Part shown: in pieces, positions 8,332-15,550 of the stretch | How the letters are laid out: each line of letters opens with the position of its first letter | Numbering within the stretch: position 1 is the first letter of the stretch | Source: Prevotella sp. oral taxon 376 | Lineage (GTDB): Bacteria > Bacteroidota > Bacteroidia > Bacteroidales > Bacteroidaceae | NCBI RefSeq assembly: GCF_003043945.1 | Contig: NZ_PYXG01000001.1 | Span: 1,966,501 to 2,030,500, forward strand | Direction: 5' to 3' | Length of the DNA: 64,000 bases | The notes under the pieces: generated by a model | Told to the model about the DNA's origin: nothing | Database searches by the model: none | What the model saw: the letters and a program-made list of their open reading frames with translations, nothing else | Translations under genes and position numbers: made by a program

Positions 8332-9201
8332 ATGAAGATACTCGTACAATTTAGCGGAGGCAAGGATAGTCAAGCATGCCTCATAAAAGCTGTGAACGAT
8401 TATGGTAAAGATAAAGTAACAGCCGTGTTTTGCGATACCGGCTGGGAGCATGCGGTAACCTACGACCACATACATAGTGTTGTGGAGCAACTCGGCGTAC
8501 CACTCGTTACGCTCAAAAGCAAGAAGTACAAAGACTTCGTAGACATGAGTATCAAAAAAGGGCGTTTTCCATCATCGCAGAGACGGTTCTGCACCTCGGA
8601 ACTGAAAGTTATACCGATGATAGATTATATTCTTTCGCAAGATGAGAGTTTCATTATCATTCAAGGCATCAGAGCAAGAGAGAGTAAGGCGAGAGCAGGC
8701 TACGCCATGGAATGCTCATATTTCCTGGAATATTTCAACGATGAAGTAAAAGGCTTGTATCACAAGAAAGCAGTACTCGAATGGTGCAAGACGCACGATG
8801 CGAGTGTGCTTCGACCTATATTCAAATGGTCGGCACAGGAGGTCATCGATTACATCCTCGCCAATGGCCAGCGACCGAACCCTCTATACGAGCGTGGCTT
8901 TGCACGTGTAGGCTGTTTTCCGTGCATTATGTGCCGCAAGCGTGAAGTCCAACTTATTTCAAAAGATAAATGGGCTTCTGAACGCCTAATAAAAGCGGAG
9001 CAAAGAATGAAAGATGAAACGAAGTGTGGCTCGTCGTTCTTTTCGCCTGGTTACATTCCTGCACGTTTCTGCTCCAACGGGCAATATCCAACAGTGCAGG
9101 AAGTGTTCAAATATGTGAACCGCAACGACGCCCAGCTTGATATGTTCGAGCTGGAGGAAGGATATAGTTGCATGAGCCTTTATCATGGATTATGTGAATA
9201 A
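8332..9201 (+). CDS. PAPS-reductase-family PP-loop protein
   Basis: The ATG at 8332 gives MKILVQFSGGKDS; SGGKDS (residues 8-13) is the PP-loop that binds ATP pyrophosphate. It continues with VFCDTGWEH, RRFCTSELK and a Cys-rich segment GCFPCIMCRKRE, as in phosphoadenosine phosphosulfate reductase-like proteins. Phage members of this family are related to sulfur-transfer enzymes such as DndC. The cysteines could ligate an Fe-S cluster. No other phosphorothioation gene is visible nearby, so a DNA-modification role is only a possibility. Length (289 residues) is normal for the family. Confidence 0.85.
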   Translation: MKILVQFSGGKDSQACLIKAVNDYGKDKVTAVFCDTGWEHAVTYDHIHSVVEQLGVPLVTLKSKKYKDFVDMSIKKGRFPSSQRRFCTSELKVIPMIDYILSQDESFIIIQGIRARESKARAGYAMECSYFLEYFNDEVKGLYHKKAVLEWCKTHDASVLRPIFKWSAQEVIDYILANGQRPNPLYERGFARVGCFPCIMCRKREVQLISKDKWASERLIKAEQRMKDETKCGSSFFSPGYIPARFCSNGQYPTVQEVFKYVNRNDAQLDMFELEEGYSCMSLYHGLCE

Positions 9202-9212
9202 AAAATAAAATT

Positions 9213-9575
9213 ATGAAACAGATTTGTACAACAATGGAGCAGAGCAAGAAGCTCCAAGAGTTAGGTATATCGGTAGATACCGCTGATATGTTTTATCCTT
9301 TAGGTTCGTCATTTCCTGAAGTGTGTGATAGCGGAGATAATTTACAAGTGGATTATCCCGCTTGGTCGCTCGGAGCATTGATTGCGATACTTCCTGATAC
9401 TATCATTCGGGACGACAAGTCCTGTTGTGGCTTGTCAATCCTCAACATGGGTGTTTATTATCAATCCTTGAACGGGAAAGAGATTGTGCACGGCTGTGAA
9501 AAAGACAGCATTTTTGAGAATTGCATTGATATGGTAGTGTGGCTGGTAAATGAACGACATATAAAAACTAAATGA
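9213..9575 (+). CDS. Hypothetical phage protein, 120 aa
   Basis: Starts MKQICTTMEQSKKLQELGIS after an A-rich leader, contains YPAWSLGALIAILPDTI, and ends in VVWLVNERHI. It resembles proteins repeatedly seen in Bacteroidetes phages next to YopX genes. The role is unknown. Its stop overlaps the next start (ATGA at 9572). Confidence 0.7.
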   Translation: MKQICTTMEQSKKLQELGISVDTADMFYPLGSSFPEVCDSGDNLQVDYPAWSLGALIAILPDTIIRDDKSCCGLSILNMGVYYQSLNGKEIVHGCEKDSIFENCIDMVVWLVNERHIKTK

Positions 9576-10318
9576 TCATGAAGCGAGAAATTAAATTTAG
9601 GGGAAAACGAATCGACAATGGAGAGTGGGTATATGGAGACTTACTGCACGTTAAAGACAAAACGCACATACTATTTGCCGATGAGGAATCAATGGCTATA
9701 GATTGTTTGAAAAATTACAAAGTCAGCCCCGAAACCGTTGGACAGTACACTGGGCTAAAAGACAAGAACGGCAAGGAAATCTACGAGGGGGATATTATTG
9801 GCCTTTCATACCGGGATGGTTGCCTTATTGCAGAGGTTGTATATAATGAAGAAGAAACAGCCTTTTGCCTTAAATTAATAGATCGTAAGGCTATTGGCAC
9901 TCGCTCTTTGGGTAATTGGTTAAGTTTAGGCTATGAGTGTGCGATTATAGGAAATGCACACGATAATCCAGAGATGGTGAAAGGAGGTACAAAAATGAGA
10001 AAGATATTTACAATGTGCACCTCTATAGAAGAAGCTGACGAAATTGGGCACTTCATAATGTCGAAAGGATATGAGGGTGTACAAAATGACAGTTACAGAT
10101 ACTGTCGAGAGGAAATGGAATTTTATCTAAAAAGGAATAGAGCTGTACATAATAGGAATTTCGTTTTTGTTGGGGCTAATAGAGATATGATGATAGTATC
10201 TTATTGTAAAAAGATTATGAAGAAAATGGGACTTAAATATATCGAAAAGCCTCGTGTCTTCAAAGAGTTGTTAGAAGAAAATGAGTATGTACAAAAGATT
10301 AACATGAGGGGAAAATAA
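9572..10318 (+). CDS. YopX-domain protein fused to a second small protein
   Basis: Residues about 3-135 are a YopX domain (REIKFRGKRIDNGEWVYGDL; VGQYTGLKDKNGKEIYEGDI; ending near GNAHDNPEM), common in phages and of unknown function. YopX proteins normally stop right after the NPE segment. Here the frame continues through VKGGTK into Met142 and a further 107 residues (MRKIFTMCTSIEEADEIGHF) that look like an independent small protein. A strong AAAGGAGGT lies just before the internal ATG at 9995, so the second part may also be made separately. This looks like loss of a stop codon between two neighbouring genes. Confidence 0.8.
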   Translation: MIMKREIKFRGKRIDNGEWVYGDLLHVKDKTHILFADEESMAIDCLKNYKVSPETVGQYTGLKDKNGKEIYEGDIIGLSYRDGCLIAEVVYNEEETAFCLKLIDRKAIGTRSLGNWLSLGYECAIIGNAHDNPEMVKGGTKMRKIFTMCTSIEEADEIGHFIMSKGYEGVQNDSYRYCREEMEFYLKRNRAVHNRNFVFVGANRDMMIVSYCKKIMKKMGLKYIEKPRVFKELLEENEYVQKINMRGK

Positions 10319-10325
10319 AGATATT

Positions 10326-10655
10326 ATGACACGAGAAGAAATAATACGGCAAGGCGCACCTGTCGGGCCTAACTGCTTTGAAACTGACAGGGAGGAACAA
10401 TGGTACAAGGCAGGGCTGCACGAGGGGGCAACAGCCACTCCCTGGCATGATGTGAAAGAGGAATTGCCGGATATTAATATTCCTATTTTGGCATTAACAC
10501 ACAGTGGGAATGTTGTAACTACATCGATGTACATTCCAAGAGACGTTAATGGAAACATTTTAGGTGATAAAGAATGGAAAGGAAATCACGCTTTCAAACG
10601 AAGCATTACGCATTGGATGGAGATTCCGCAATTACCAGAGAAAGGAGGCAAATGA
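10326..10655 (+). CDS. DUF551-family phage protein
   Basis: The C-terminal half carries the family pattern W-x-DVKEELPD, IPILALTHSGN, and ends THWMEIPQLPEKGG, matching DUF551, a small phage domain of unknown function. The N-terminal 35 residues (REEIIRQGAPVGPNCFETDR) form a separate short region. Its end overlaps the ATGATG of the broken gene that follows, with a good AAAGGAGG just upstream of that start. Confidence 0.8.
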   Translation: MTREEIIRQGAPVGPNCFETDREEQWYKAGLHEGATATPWHDVKEELPDINIPILALTHSGNVVTTSMYIPRDVNGNILGDKEWKGNHAFKRSITHWMEIPQLPEKGGK

Positions 10656-10828
10656 TGACAAAGGTAAGAATTGTCCCCGCAGGAATATGCTCCTACGAAG
10701 TATAGGTGAAACGCAAGTGGTATCTGCCGTGGCAGACGGTCTATGACCGAGGTCTCGGTCTCCCATGGCGAGGCTCGTTCGCAGATGCAAAGAGGATGAA
10801 AGCTGGAATTTTGGATGAGTATGGATGA
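10652..10828 (+). pseudogene. Small phage gene broken by an in-frame TAG
   Basis: The frame from ATG 10652 reads MMTKVRIVPAGICSYEV, hits TAG at 10703-10705, then continues in the same frame for 40 codons (VKRKWYLPWQTVYDRG, ending AKRMKAGILDEYG) to TGA at 10826. The two halves read as one small protein and the TAG sits where a CAG (Gln) would be natural. A strong ribosome-binding sequence precedes the start. Several other genes here stop with TAG (7512, 41105, 42065), so general TAG recoding is unlikely; a point nonsense mutation is the simplest reading. Confidence 0.6.
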
Positions 10829-10836
10829 AAGGACTG

Positions 10837-11097
10837 TTATAGCCGTTCGTCAACGAAGACAGGAGAAGTCGGCGCAGTCCGCTTAGTCTCTACAAAGTCC
10901 ACGATATATCCGACTGCTTCCGCAATCAGCTCCAGCGTGTCAAGACCTGCCGAGTAGGACCCCTGCTCAATACGGCTTATGTGCTGCTGCCTTAATCCCG
11001 TAAGCGTCGCAAGCCTGGACTGGCTAAGACCTCGTGCAGCCCGTATCTCGGCAATGCGACGGCCTATGCGTTTTCTTGTCTCTTCCTTGTCTGTCAT
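10837..11097 (-). CDS. XRE-family helix-turn-helix protein, 86 aa
   Basis: A typical Cro/C1-type DNA-binding domain at residues about 10-65 (RIGRRIAEIRAARGLSQSRL; QHISRIEQGSYSAGLDTLEL). The short tail ends PTSPVFVDERL. It is coupled by a 4-base overlap to the 73-residue gene upstream (11094-11315). A small partner followed by an XRE protein is a layout seen in toxin-antitoxin-like pairs, but no toxin fold can be read in the partner. It could equally be a local regulator. Confidence 0.85.
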   Translation of the reverse strand: MTDKEETRKRIGRRIAEIRAARGLSQSRLATLTGLRQQHISRIEQGSYSAGLDTLELIAEAVGYIVDFVETKRTAPTSPVFVDERL

Positions 11098-11315
11098 ATC
11101 AGTTCCTTGTGATTTTCGTACATATATTCGCCTATCTCTCTCATGATCCTCGCAATCTGCATGTAGTCGCTTACGGGCTCGTCATTGAGCCATGTTATCT
11201 TCTGGGTCTCGTTGAACTTGCCCTGCTCAAAGCGAACCACGATTCCGTTCCTGGTATCAGTGAGCACCCACCATCCCGGGCGGGTGCTCTTCTGTAGGAT
11301 AAATCGACTCATCAA
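11094..11315 (-). CDS. Small partner of the XRE protein, 73 aa
   Basis: Reads MSRFILQKSTRPGWWVLTD, then GIVVRFEQGKFNETQKITWL, ending IMREIGEYMYENHKEL. It lacks a recognisable RelE, HipA or MazF signature. It shares 4-base overlaps with the XRE gene after it and the gene before it, so the three are translated from one leftward transcript. The function is unknown. Confidence 0.65.
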   Translation of the reverse strand: MMSRFILQKSTRPGWWVLTDTRNGIVVRFEQGKFNETQKITWLNDEPVSDYMQIARIMREIGEYMYENHKELI

Positions 11316-11557
11316 TAATACACCTTTTCTGTACGGTGTACCATATCGCCTACAGGGTCATCCTCTGTTGCCGTAGAGGTATCGTAGACTTCATACCAAA
11401 AATTCGTATTTCTATAATCGCATTCGTTATCTCTTTCGTCAAGAGGGGTTTTACCTTTAACCTGGCCGTCAGACCAAGCTATGGCATCAGCTTTGTCTTC
11501 AAACATGGCAACCGAAGAACTTTCAACAGGATTGCAAACGAATACCAAATACTTCAT
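11312..11557 (-). CDS. Hypothetical protein, 81 aa
   Basis: Starts MKYLVFVCNPVESSSVAMFE and has a middle DKADAIAWSDG that resembles small phage proteins with a DxxEAxxWxxxL helix. Acidic C-terminal half. It overlaps the 11094-11315 gene by 4 bases. No function recognised. Confidence 0.65.
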   Translation of the reverse strand: MKYLVFVCNPVESSSVAMFEDKADAIAWSDGQVKGKTPLDERDNECDYRNTNFWYEVYDTSTATEDDPVGDMVHRTEKVYY

Positions 11558-11647
11558 AATTCTGACTTGACCGTGATGTCGAGGGCTGAAAACATTTTCT
11601 TGTTTGTATAAATCAACTCTTCATAAAAAACTAAACGGAGGCTGGGA

Positions 11648-11953
11648 CTAAATGTCCCAGACCATGATTTGCATTTTGAAGCCGTCAGGTTTTTCAAACT
11701 CTACGCAGGCATCGAAGTCTTCGGCCGGGGTCTGCGCAAAGCCCACACAGAAGTCTTCTGCGGGCTCTACCGTGCCGTTGTATGTCATTTCTTCAAGTTC
11801 GGCGAGCAAGGAGTCGACAGCGTCCTCGTCGGCCAAATTGTATGTGCCATACCCTGCGCCGCCTTGACCCAGGGTTACGATCATCGGTGTATCGCCGATG
11901 TGGCTCTTGATAAACTCTACTACCTGTTCTCTCGATATCGTGATATTCTTCAT
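11648..11953 (-). CDS. Acidic hypothetical protein, 101 aa
   Basis: Starts MKNITISREQVVEFIKSHIG and contains a glycine-rich turn (TLGQGGAGYGTYNL) and many acidic residues (LLAELEEM, EPAEDF). It could be a small protein inhibitor or DNA mimic; that is speculation from charge alone. Leftward operon with its neighbours. Confidence 0.65.
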   Translation of the reverse strand: MKNITISREQVVEFIKSHIGDTPMIVTLGQGGAGYGTYNLADEDAVDSLLAELEEMTYNGTVEPAEDFCVGFAQTPAEDFDACVEFEKPDGFKMQIMVWDI

Positions 11954-11998
11954 ATTTTCTGCCCGTCATGCCGATAGCGAAGCGTTAAGATGGTTATT

Positions 11999-12307
11999 TC
12001 AAAGTTCGTTTTTGTAACTCTCGACAAGAGTCAACTCTGGATTCGGTACGATGCACCACCCAGTCTGTGGATTGTATACTGGCTTTTCTAAAGTCTCATT
12101 ATAGGCAAGGCAGTCGAAAATGTCGAAATCTTCTTCAATCTTTACTTTGTTCATGTCAACCTCTACAGTATATATATAGCTGTGGTCGTAATAGTTACCG
12201 CAATCATCAAGCCCAAGCGCAAAAGCCTTGGCTTCTTCAATATTTTTCGAGAAATACAAGTAACTCGGGTTGACTGTCTCTTGGTGTGTGCCGTGAAAGA
12301 ATTTCAT
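11999..12307 (-). CDS. Hypothetical protein with HGT motif, possibly ADP-ribosyltransferase-like
   Basis: A 102-residue protein opening MKFFHGTHQETVNPSYLYFS. An N-terminal HGT followed by a YFSKNIEEAKAFA segment is a pattern shared with small proteins of the ADP-ribosyltransferase/KptA-like fold. A catalytic Glu cannot be assigned and the C-terminal half (GWCIVPNPELTLVE) is not diagnostic. First gene of the leftward transcript from the promoter at 12364-12394. Treat the fold as a weak hypothesis. Confidence 0.6.
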   Translation of the reverse strand: MKFFHGTHQETVNPSYLYFSKNIEEAKAFALGLDDCGNYYDHSYIYTVEVDMNKVKIEEDFDIFDCLAYNETLEKPVYNPQTGWCIVPNPELTLVESYKNEL

Positions 12308-12363
12308 TTTCTCGTGCCGCTTATAGGTTGCCGCCCTTTCTAAATGGTTATTGTTTTATACTG

Positions 12364-12395
12364 CAAAGATATAAAATATTTCCAAATACACCAAA
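12364..12395 (-). promoter_or_regulatory. Leftward promoter for the 12307-10837 genes
   Basis: On the minus strand TTTG (12395-12392), 20 bases, and TATCTTTG (12371-12364) fit the Bacteroidetes -33/-7 promoter. The transcript would begin about 50 bases before the ATG at 12307. Confidence 0.65.
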
Positions 12396-12471
12396 TATTA
12401 TGTAGATTATTTTTGTTTTTAACCAAGATTTAACGCTTTTGGCGTTGTTTGTTAACTAAATTAACGATAAT

Positions 12472-12500
12472 CCCCGCCTATCCATCACGGACGGGTGGGG
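12472..12500. terminator. Hairpin between spanin and 12307 gene
   Basis: CCCCGCC (12472-12478) pairs with GGTGGGG (12494-12500), including one G-U pair, around a 15-base loop. It separates the end of the spanin-like gene from the promoter of the next leftward unit. It lacks a clear U-run, so termination is inferred. Confidence 0.4.
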
Positions 12501-12540
12501 CAAGAAAATAAACTAAACCTATGAAAAACTATGAAGAAAA

Positions 12541-13095
12541 CTATATGATGCGTCTTGCCTTTAGCAGCAGCCAGACAGTCGCACCGATTATGGCAGCAGC
12601 CAGACAGCCCATGGCGATGCCCCCCAGGTCCATCTTCAGTTGCTGCCATTTTGTGAGCCTTTTCTCGTGCGTTGTTTCAGCATCCACTTTGTTCCGGATT
12701 CCATTGGCTTGCCGGTTGCTTACACGGGTACTGTCATTGGTAATGGAACTCTCTTTCTTCTCGCTTTCGTGGTGTGCACGCCGCCGTCTATATGCCTTGA
12801 CACCATGAGCTTTAATGTTCCCGTCCGGGTCTATCATCAGTTCTCCTCCCTCGTTGGCGAACTCAACAATCCCAAAGTCCGTAGTGTATTGCAGCTTTTC
12901 AGTACTCTCGACAACAGAATGTATTGTGCGCGCGCTGTCAGCTTCCGTCTTTGTCGTGTCAACACTCTCTATCGACATTCGCTCCGTTATGGCTTTCTTC
13001 GTGCGACACCCCGAAAGCATGGAGATAAGCATGCACACGAGCAATCCCCACGCAAGTCCCGTAATCCTTTCTTTCAATTTTTTGTCCATACGCAT
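12541..13095 (-). CDS. Candidate unimolecular spanin (lipoprotein with C-terminal membrane helix)
   Basis: The N-terminus is a lipoprotein signal (ITGLAWGLLVCMLISMLSGC, lipid Cys at residue 30 from the first Met). Near the C-terminus is a single transmembrane helix (about residues 158-177, IAMGCLAAAIIGATVWLLL) followed by KARR. A protein anchored in the outer membrane by its lipid and in the inner membrane by its tail has exactly the layout of a u-spanin, which fuses the two membranes at the last step of lysis. The charged middle with many Glu, Arg and His could form the periplasmic bridge. It lies with holin-like and DUF5675 genes. Met3 is an alternative start. Confidence 0.65.
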   Translation of the reverse strand: MRMDKKLKERITGLAWGLLVCMLISMLSGCRTKKAITERMSIESVDTTKTEADSARTIHSVVESTEKLQYTTDFGIVEFANEGGELMIDPDGNIKAHGVKAYRRRRAHHESEKKESSITNDSTRVSNRQANGIRNKVDAETTHEKRLTKWQQLKMDLGGIAMGCLAAAIIGATVWLLLKARRII

Positions 13096-13140
13096 AAAAT
13101 TAGCGGCAATCTCAACAAATGTGGGACTGCCGCTAATTTT
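13096..13140 (-). terminator. 13-bp perfect stem after the TAC module
   Basis: AAAATTAGCGGCA (13096-13108) is fully complementary to TGCCGCTAATTTT (13128-13140). On the minus strand it follows the SecB-like gene and ends in TTTT directly before the spanin start codon, so it can terminate the toxin-antitoxin-chaperone transcript. Confidence 0.75.
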
Positions 13141-13155
13141 TCTACAAGTTCACTG

Positions 13156-13572
13156 TTACAATATCTCCATTGAGATATCTTCACTTATCATAGAGGCCAC
13201 ATTGATAGGTGGTAAGATGAGTGCCCAAAAAGGGGTGCCCTCCGTCTTGCAATACAGCACGCCACGAGCAACGCCCACGGTCTGTGCCGCCAGATAAGAC
13301 AGGGTTTCCTTTGGAATGGTTACGACCGTGCCTTTGAGCATGGCTTTCCAGTCTTCGGGGTGTATGTCAAATTCACAACAGACTTCTATAACAAGAATAG
13401 GCTGATTCTTGTTTGCAAACAAGAATCGTGCAACCGGAGCTATTTTATGTTCGTCCGAAATCTTGAACTGAAGCCGTGTCTCCAGCGAAAAGGCATCTTG
13501 CCCCTGCGGCATATCCTCCACGAATATGGCGAACTGCTCGACATTTATCTTGAACATTCTGAATCGTATCAT
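13156..13572 (-). CDS. SecB-like chaperone of a TAC module
   Basis: The start at 13572 (MIRFRMFKINVEQFAIFVED) overlaps the stop of the antitoxin gene. The C-terminal half has the SecB pattern: an alternating beta segment (PILVIEVCCEFDI), then IPKETLSYLAAQTVGVARGV and GTPFWALILPPINVASM, comparable with the P..L..YAR......GTFP...L.PV.F signature of SecB. In tripartite toxin-antitoxin-chaperone systems such a chaperone keeps an unstable antitoxin folded; freeing of the toxin can then abort infection by another phage. At 138 residues the length suits SecB. The gene order toxin, antitoxin, chaperone supports this call more than sequence alone. Confidence 0.75.
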   Translation of the reverse strand: MIRFRMFKINVEQFAIFVEDMPQGQDAFSLETRLQFKISDEHKIAPVARFLFANKNQPILVIEVCCEFDIHPEDWKAMLKGTVVTIPKETLSYLAAQTVGVARGVLYCKTEGTPFWALILPPINVASMISEDISMEIL

Positions 13573-13973
13573 CACGCAGCCCCTTTCTGATTTGTCGTTA
13601 CCTCCCAAGGCTGCATGTCCCGCAAGCAAGTCTTATTGCCAAACTTCTCATTATATAAATGGTATTCGCTTGCCATGGGAAGGTTTGCAATACAGACCCC
13701 CTGCTCATTGACGATATACTGCTCTATAGGAATGAACTCTATAGACGGTACATAGCCGAATGCCAAGGACAGCTCCGTAAGCTTGCTGAGCTTATGGTCA
13801 TAATCGCCGTTCAGAAGTTGCGTAACATATCCGCTCGAAACGCCAAGATGCTCCGCTAACTGCTTTCTGTTCCTACGGGTCCTTTTCATAAAGGATTCTG
13901 CGCAGTTATACAACGAGATCTGGATTCTTGCTTTCCAATAATCCGGTGATTTCAATAATTCTGCTCGTGTCAT
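13572..13973 (-). CDS. HigA-like XRE antitoxin of the TAC module
   Basis: A 133-residue protein with an XRE helix-turn-helix at about residues 34-68 (NRKQLAEHLGVSSGYVTQLL; LSKLTELSLAFGYVPSIEFI). A C-terminal extension of about 55 residues follows (SEYHLYNEKFGNKTCLRDMQ, ending TTNQKGAA). In TAC systems this kind of extension is the chaperone-addiction segment that makes the antitoxin depend on its SecB-like partner. Its stop overlaps the chaperone start and it begins 4 bases after the toxin stop, so all three are coupled. Confidence 0.8.
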   Translation of the reverse strand: MTRAELLKSPDYWKARIQISLYNCAESFMKRTRRNRKQLAEHLGVSSGYVTQLLNGDYDHKLSKLTELSLAFGYVPSIEFIPIEQYIVNEQGVCIANLPMASEYHLYNEKFGNKTCLRDMQPWEVTTNQKGAA

Positions 13974-13977
13974 AGCT

Positions 13978-14355
13978 TTAAGTATTAAAATTCCTAATCT
14001 GCTTTACTAATTTGCCAATATCCCTTTTTTGGTCTTTCTTGAATCCTCCAGCAACGACATATACGCTTGGTTGCTGGAGAATGACATAAACGCGGATATT
14101 GTCTTTCTTGAACTCAAAGATGTCTTTCCTTTCCACATTCTTAATACTCCTAAATTTACTTCTTGGAAGCAATGTCTTTGAAAACATATCCATATATGCA
14201 TAAATTGAATCAAGACTTTTCAAGTCCCTTGGGAGATTCTTTAGCTTTTCTACGAAGATGTCAAAATGACATATATCATCTATTAGCAATTTGTAGAAAA
14301 CGAAACCGTTCTCATTATTTACAATTTCCAATATTTCCGTGGAAAATGAGGTCAT
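13978..14355 (-). CDS. RelE/HigB-like toxin of the TAC module
   Basis: A 125-residue basic protein. The C-terminal half has the RelE/HigB fold pattern: RKDIFEFKKDNIRVYVILQQ (central strands), PSVYVVAGGF, then KKDQKRDIGKLVKQI. RelE-family toxins cleave mRNA on the ribosome. It is the first gene of the operon, directly behind a promoter (14414-14385), followed by the antitoxin and chaperone. The N-terminal 60 residues are longer than in minimal RelE proteins. Catalytic residues cannot be fixed by eye. Confidence 0.7.
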   Translation of the reverse strand: MTSFSTEILEIVNNENGFVFYKLLIDDICHFDIFVEKLKNLPRDLKSLDSIYAYMDMFSKTLLPRSKFRSIKNVERKDIFEFKKDNIRVYVILQQPSVYVVAGGFKKDQKRDIGKLVKQIRNFNT

Positions 14356-14384
14356 AACTTTTTAGCTGTAACTAAATTCGTTTG

Positions 14385-14414
14385 CAAATATAGCCATTAT
14401 TTTCAAACATGCAA
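14385..14414 (-). promoter_or_regulatory. Promoter of the TAC module
   Basis: On the minus strand TTG (14414-14412), a 19-base spacer and TATATTTG (14392-14385) match the Bacteroidetes promoter. It lies about 30 bases before the toxin start, so the module has its own promoter within the late block and can be expressed in a lysogen. Confidence 0.65.
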
Positions 14415-14537
14415 CCATTTTCGCCTTTGATTAAATCATTATTAACAGATTTAACATTTACACGGCAACGACATCTATATTAAAAACGCCAGTCCCACAA
14501 TGTCAAAGAACGCCTTTGTTATTAATAATATGTTAAA

Positions 14538-14999
14538 CTATTCTATCGTTATATAGATCTTTTCCTTTCGGGCGTTAGCCGCTTTCAGGAGATCATACAG
14601 CCTGAAAAATGTCTCTTTCGAGTCCACCACCATGCCGACCTTTTTGTTTTTTCCCACCAACAAACACCCTTCAGTGTCTGCGGGAGTGTTGCCCACATGA
14701 ATGAGTACTCCTGCGTACCCTGGGACACCACCCAATCGGGGGAGTCTCCCGCCAATCTCCTTGTACATTGGCTTTTTGGAAAATCTATTTGACACGATAT
14801 CGATGCTCACGGGGTATCTTCCCGTAGGTATTGCCGTCATCCCGTGTACTTTTATCTTCGCAATTTCCGTTTCCGTCATATCAGACCGTAATCCTCGGTC
14901 TGTATCTTCAAGTACATCGCAAAAATACTTTCCGTCTACATACAAGTTGCTGACCCTGTATGCCGGATTTCTCGCAACTATTTTACTTACCAGCTCCAT
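14538..14999 (-). CDS. DUF5675-like probable lysis enzyme
   Basis: A 153-residue protein with the segment GVLIHVGNTPADTEGCLLVG (about residues 97-116). The His, then Asp-Thr-x-Gly-Cys arrangement resembles DUF5675 phage proteins and loosely the active site of L,D-transpeptidase-like folds. Earlier it reads HGMTAIPTGRYPV, also seen in that family. It lies next to two small membrane proteins, where an endolysin is expected, and overlaps the holin-like gene by 17 bases. An enzymatic role in peptidoglycan cutting is inferred from position and motif. Confidence 0.75.
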   Translation of the reverse strand: MELVSKIVARNPAYRVSNLYVDGKYFCDVLEDTDRGLRSDMTETEIAKIKVHGMTAIPTGRYPVSIDIVSNRFSKKPMYKEIGGRLPRLGGVPGYAGVLIHVGNTPADTEGCLLVGKNKKVGMVVDSKETFFRLYDLLKAANARKEKIYITIE

Positions 15000-15258
15000 T
15001 GTTTACCTCCTTTTTATCTATTGTTACTTTTGTCATTTTGGCCACCGCAGCCATTCCGGCTGGCACGCCGATGAGATATGGGTATATATCCGTCCACCAT
15101 GCAGGCTCCACCGCACCGCCGCTGACCAATGCCACATGGATAGCCACGGCTGTACCGCTAACAGCGACACCAAGCCTTACAATCCATTTAAAAAATGTCG
15201 GCGTTGTTGCTTTCCACCGGGACGCAATAACCTTCCACCACAGAGATACATTTTTCAT
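14983..15258 (-). CDS. Holin-like membrane protein, 91 aa
   Basis: Two hydrophobic segments are visible: about residues 22-47 (FFKWIVRLGVAVSGTAVAIHVAL) and about 56-74 (WWTDIYPYLIGVPAGMAAVA). A charged C-terminal tail follows (KVTIDKKEVNNG). Small size, two helices and position before the DUF5675 gene fit a holin that permeabilises the inner membrane. The overlap with both neighbours shows a tight lysis cassette. Confidence 0.7.
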   Translation of the reverse strand: MKNVSLWWKVIASRWKATTPTFFKWIVRLGVAVSGTAVAIHVALVSGGAVEPAWWTDIYPYLIGVPAGMAAVAKMTKVTIDKKEVNNGAGK

Positions 15259-15503
15259 TTTTTATCCTCCTGTACTTTTACTGCTAATTCAGTAACCTTC
15301 ACCTGTATGTCATTTACCTTGTTCATAAGCTCGTTCATCTGCTTGTCCGCTTTCTCCGAGTTCCTTTGATACAGATCTTTGTCATTCTGAACTTGCACCT
15401 CGAGCACGGCTATCCGGGAGTTTACTTGTATCCACCCTGTCAGTGCCATCAAGAATACGGCAGATGTAAAGCTCACCATTACCTTGTTAAACCATTTTTC
15501 CAT
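15255..15503 (-). CDS. Membrane-anchored coiled-coil protein (holin-associated)
   Basis: One N-terminal transmembrane helix (about residues 8-27, VMVSFTSAVFLMALTGWIQV) followed by a coiled coil (SRIAVLEVQVQNDKDLYQRN, and MNELMNKVNDIQVKVTELAV). The layout resembles hemolysin XhlA-like proteins that accompany holins. It overlaps the holin-like gene by 4 bases. No enzymatic motif. Confidence 0.7.
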   Translation of the reverse strand: MEKWFNKVMVSFTSAVFLMALTGWIQVNSRIAVLEVQVQNDKDLYQRNSEKADKQMNELMNKVNDIQVKVTELAVKVQEDKK

Positions 15504-15550
15504 TTTCTCCTATCAAAATTAATATTTAAATTTTAATTATTTTTGTGAAA

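Noticed and set aside
10652..10828. Global recoding of TAG to Gln
   Set aside because: The methyltransferase, portal and MuF genes end at TAG in proper places, so TAG is a normal stop here.
12521..13297. Plus-strand frames opposite the spanin and SecB-like genes
   Set aside because: Antisense shadows; the minus-strand genes have lipobox, membrane helix or SecB features.
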